Source: Rickettsia typhi | GTDB taxonomy: Bacteria; Pseudomonadota; Alphaproteobacteria; Rickettsiales; Deianiraeaceae | DNA: 14,618 nucleotides | Assembly (NCBI GenBank): GCA_945878495.1 | Contig: CAMCTP010000020.1 | Location: forward strand, 1 to 14,618 | Direction: 5' to 3' | Part shown: positions 13,970 through 14,618 of the stretch, in pieces | How positions within the stretch are numbered: the first letter of the stretch is position 1 | Layout of the letters: every line of letters begins with the position of its first letter | Program-made: the position numbers and the translations under genes | The notes under the pieces: generated by a model | Database searches by the model: none | The model's input: only the letters and a program-made list of their open reading frames with translations | Told to the model about the DNA's origin: nothing

Positions 13970-14618
13970 AGATATTATTAACATTGCTAATTTTGACCAT
14001 TTTTACAACCGCTGGAGCAATTGAAAAATTCATATTCATAGGCGGTGACGAAGTTGAAAGCCACGAAAACAAAATTACCAGAGATATTGACGGTGTGCAA
14101 ATTATCTACAATTGGCGTCAATTAGAGCCTGAATTTGATCAATACGATTTTTCAAAAATACAACATGATTTAAAATACCTCGAATCAAGGGGTAAAAAAT
14201 TATGGATTCAAATACAGGATAGATCTTTTTGGATCAATAATAAAGCCGTCCCAAGCTACATTATTAATGAGAAACAATACCAAAAAGGAGTAGCTCTTCA
14301 AGTCGATAATCCGGGGGAGAATATTCCCAAAGGACATGGCTGGGTAGCCAAGCAATACAACCCAAATGTCCGCAACAGATTTCAAAAACTTTTACAGGCC
14401 TTGGCTGAAAAATTTGACGGCAAAGTATATGGAATGAATTTGCCTGAAACCAGCATGGATATTGATGAAAAAGCCGAGCGAAAATATGGCTTTACATGCG
14501 ATAAATATTTTACTTCAACCATTGAAAATATAAACTTTGCACGAACGGTATTTAAAAAATCTCACGTTGTTCAATACGTCAATTTTTGGCCATGCGAATG
14601 GAATAACGATAAAAAATA
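13966..14618 (+). CDS. Exported TIM-barrel glycoside hydrolase-like protein, N-terminal 217 residues (3' end outside window)
   Basis: The frame opens at ATG 13966, inside the ATGA shared with the phosphohexomutase stop, and stays open to the right edge. Residues 1-18 form a signal peptide: Lys2, a Leu/Ile-rich core and TAGA before a likely cut at Ala18. The mature part begins with a beta strand (KFIFIGGDE), then DGVQIIYNWRQLEP and YDFSKIQHDLKYLESRGKKLW, the look of the first beta/alpha units of GH5/GH42-like barrels, where a Trp-x-x-Leu-Glu-Pro motif precedes an xYDFS helix. YGMNLPETSMDID (155-167) resembles the strand bearing a catalytic acid, with Glu161 the candidate. I recall similar proteins annotated only as hypothetical in other proteobacteria; that is memory, not a search. 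Activity and substrate are unknown. Coupling to the mutase suggests a link with surface or host glycans. Confidence 0.72.
   Translation, partial: MKILLTLLILTIFTTAGAIEKFIFIGGDEVESHENKITRDIDGVQIIYNWRQLEPEFDQYDFSKIQHDLKYLESRGKKLWIQIQDRSFWINNKAVPSYIINEKQYQKGVALQVDNPGENIPKGHGWVAKQYNPNVRNRFQKLLQALAEKFDGKVYGMNLPETSMDIDEKAERKYGFTCDKYFTSTIENINFARTVFKKSHVVQYVNFWPCEWNNDKK

Noticed and set aside
13716..14072. 118-codon minus-strand frame over the PMM/PGM end and the last gene's start
   Set aside because: It is antisense to the RASNT-bearing domain and to the signal peptide of the next gene; no motif is seen.
1..14618. Alternative genetic code or reduced stop set
   Set aside because: TGA ends pgsA and PMM/PGM, TAG ends nuoD and murG, and tryptophans in conserved motifs use TGG.

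Overview
The window looks like a piece of an AT-rich alphaproteobacterial chromosome (roughly one third GC by eye). The NuoD, M16 peptidase, IspG and YidC sequences are of alphaproteobacterial/mitochondrial type. The AT bias, short gaps and scattered conserved operons suggest a Rickettsiales- or Holosporales-like, possibly host-associated lineage; that placement is inference. The genetic code is standard: TAA, TAG and TGA all end recognisable genes.

Layout: (1) bases 1-1947, plus strand: 3' end of rmuC, then nuoD standing apart from other complex I genes. (2) 1993-6749, minus strand: a membrane-anchored family 25 glycosyltransferase, a 300-base gap, then a tight metC-ftsW-murG unit (reading order metC first) with a good promoter and the only clear Shine-Dalgarno found at a checked start. 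(3) 6864-10372, plus strand: an M16 zinc peptidase, yidC and an unrecognised basic Q/N/K-rich 165-residue protein. (4) 10375-11463, minus strand: ispG, whose stop lies two bases from that of the unknown protein. (5) 11570 to the right edge, plus strand: pgsA-greA-phosphomannomutase/phosphoglucomutase and the 5' end of a secreted TIM-barrel hydrolase-like gene, closely spaced or overlapping and probably one transcript.

The theme is the cell envelope: lipid II synthesis and septal glycan polymerisation (MurG, FtsW), isoprenoid precursor for the lipid carrier (IspG), phospholipid (PgsA), sugar phosphates for surface glycans (PMM/PGM), surface glycosylation (GT25), membrane protein insertion (YidC) and an exported hydrolase-like protein. 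NuoD is respiratory, GreA rescues transcription, RmuC acts on DNA.

No mobile element, CRISPR array, tRNA or rRNA was seen. No new multi-gene system is evident. The less explained parts are the 300-base gap at 2854-3153, the unknown protein after yidC, and the exported protein cut by the right edge.
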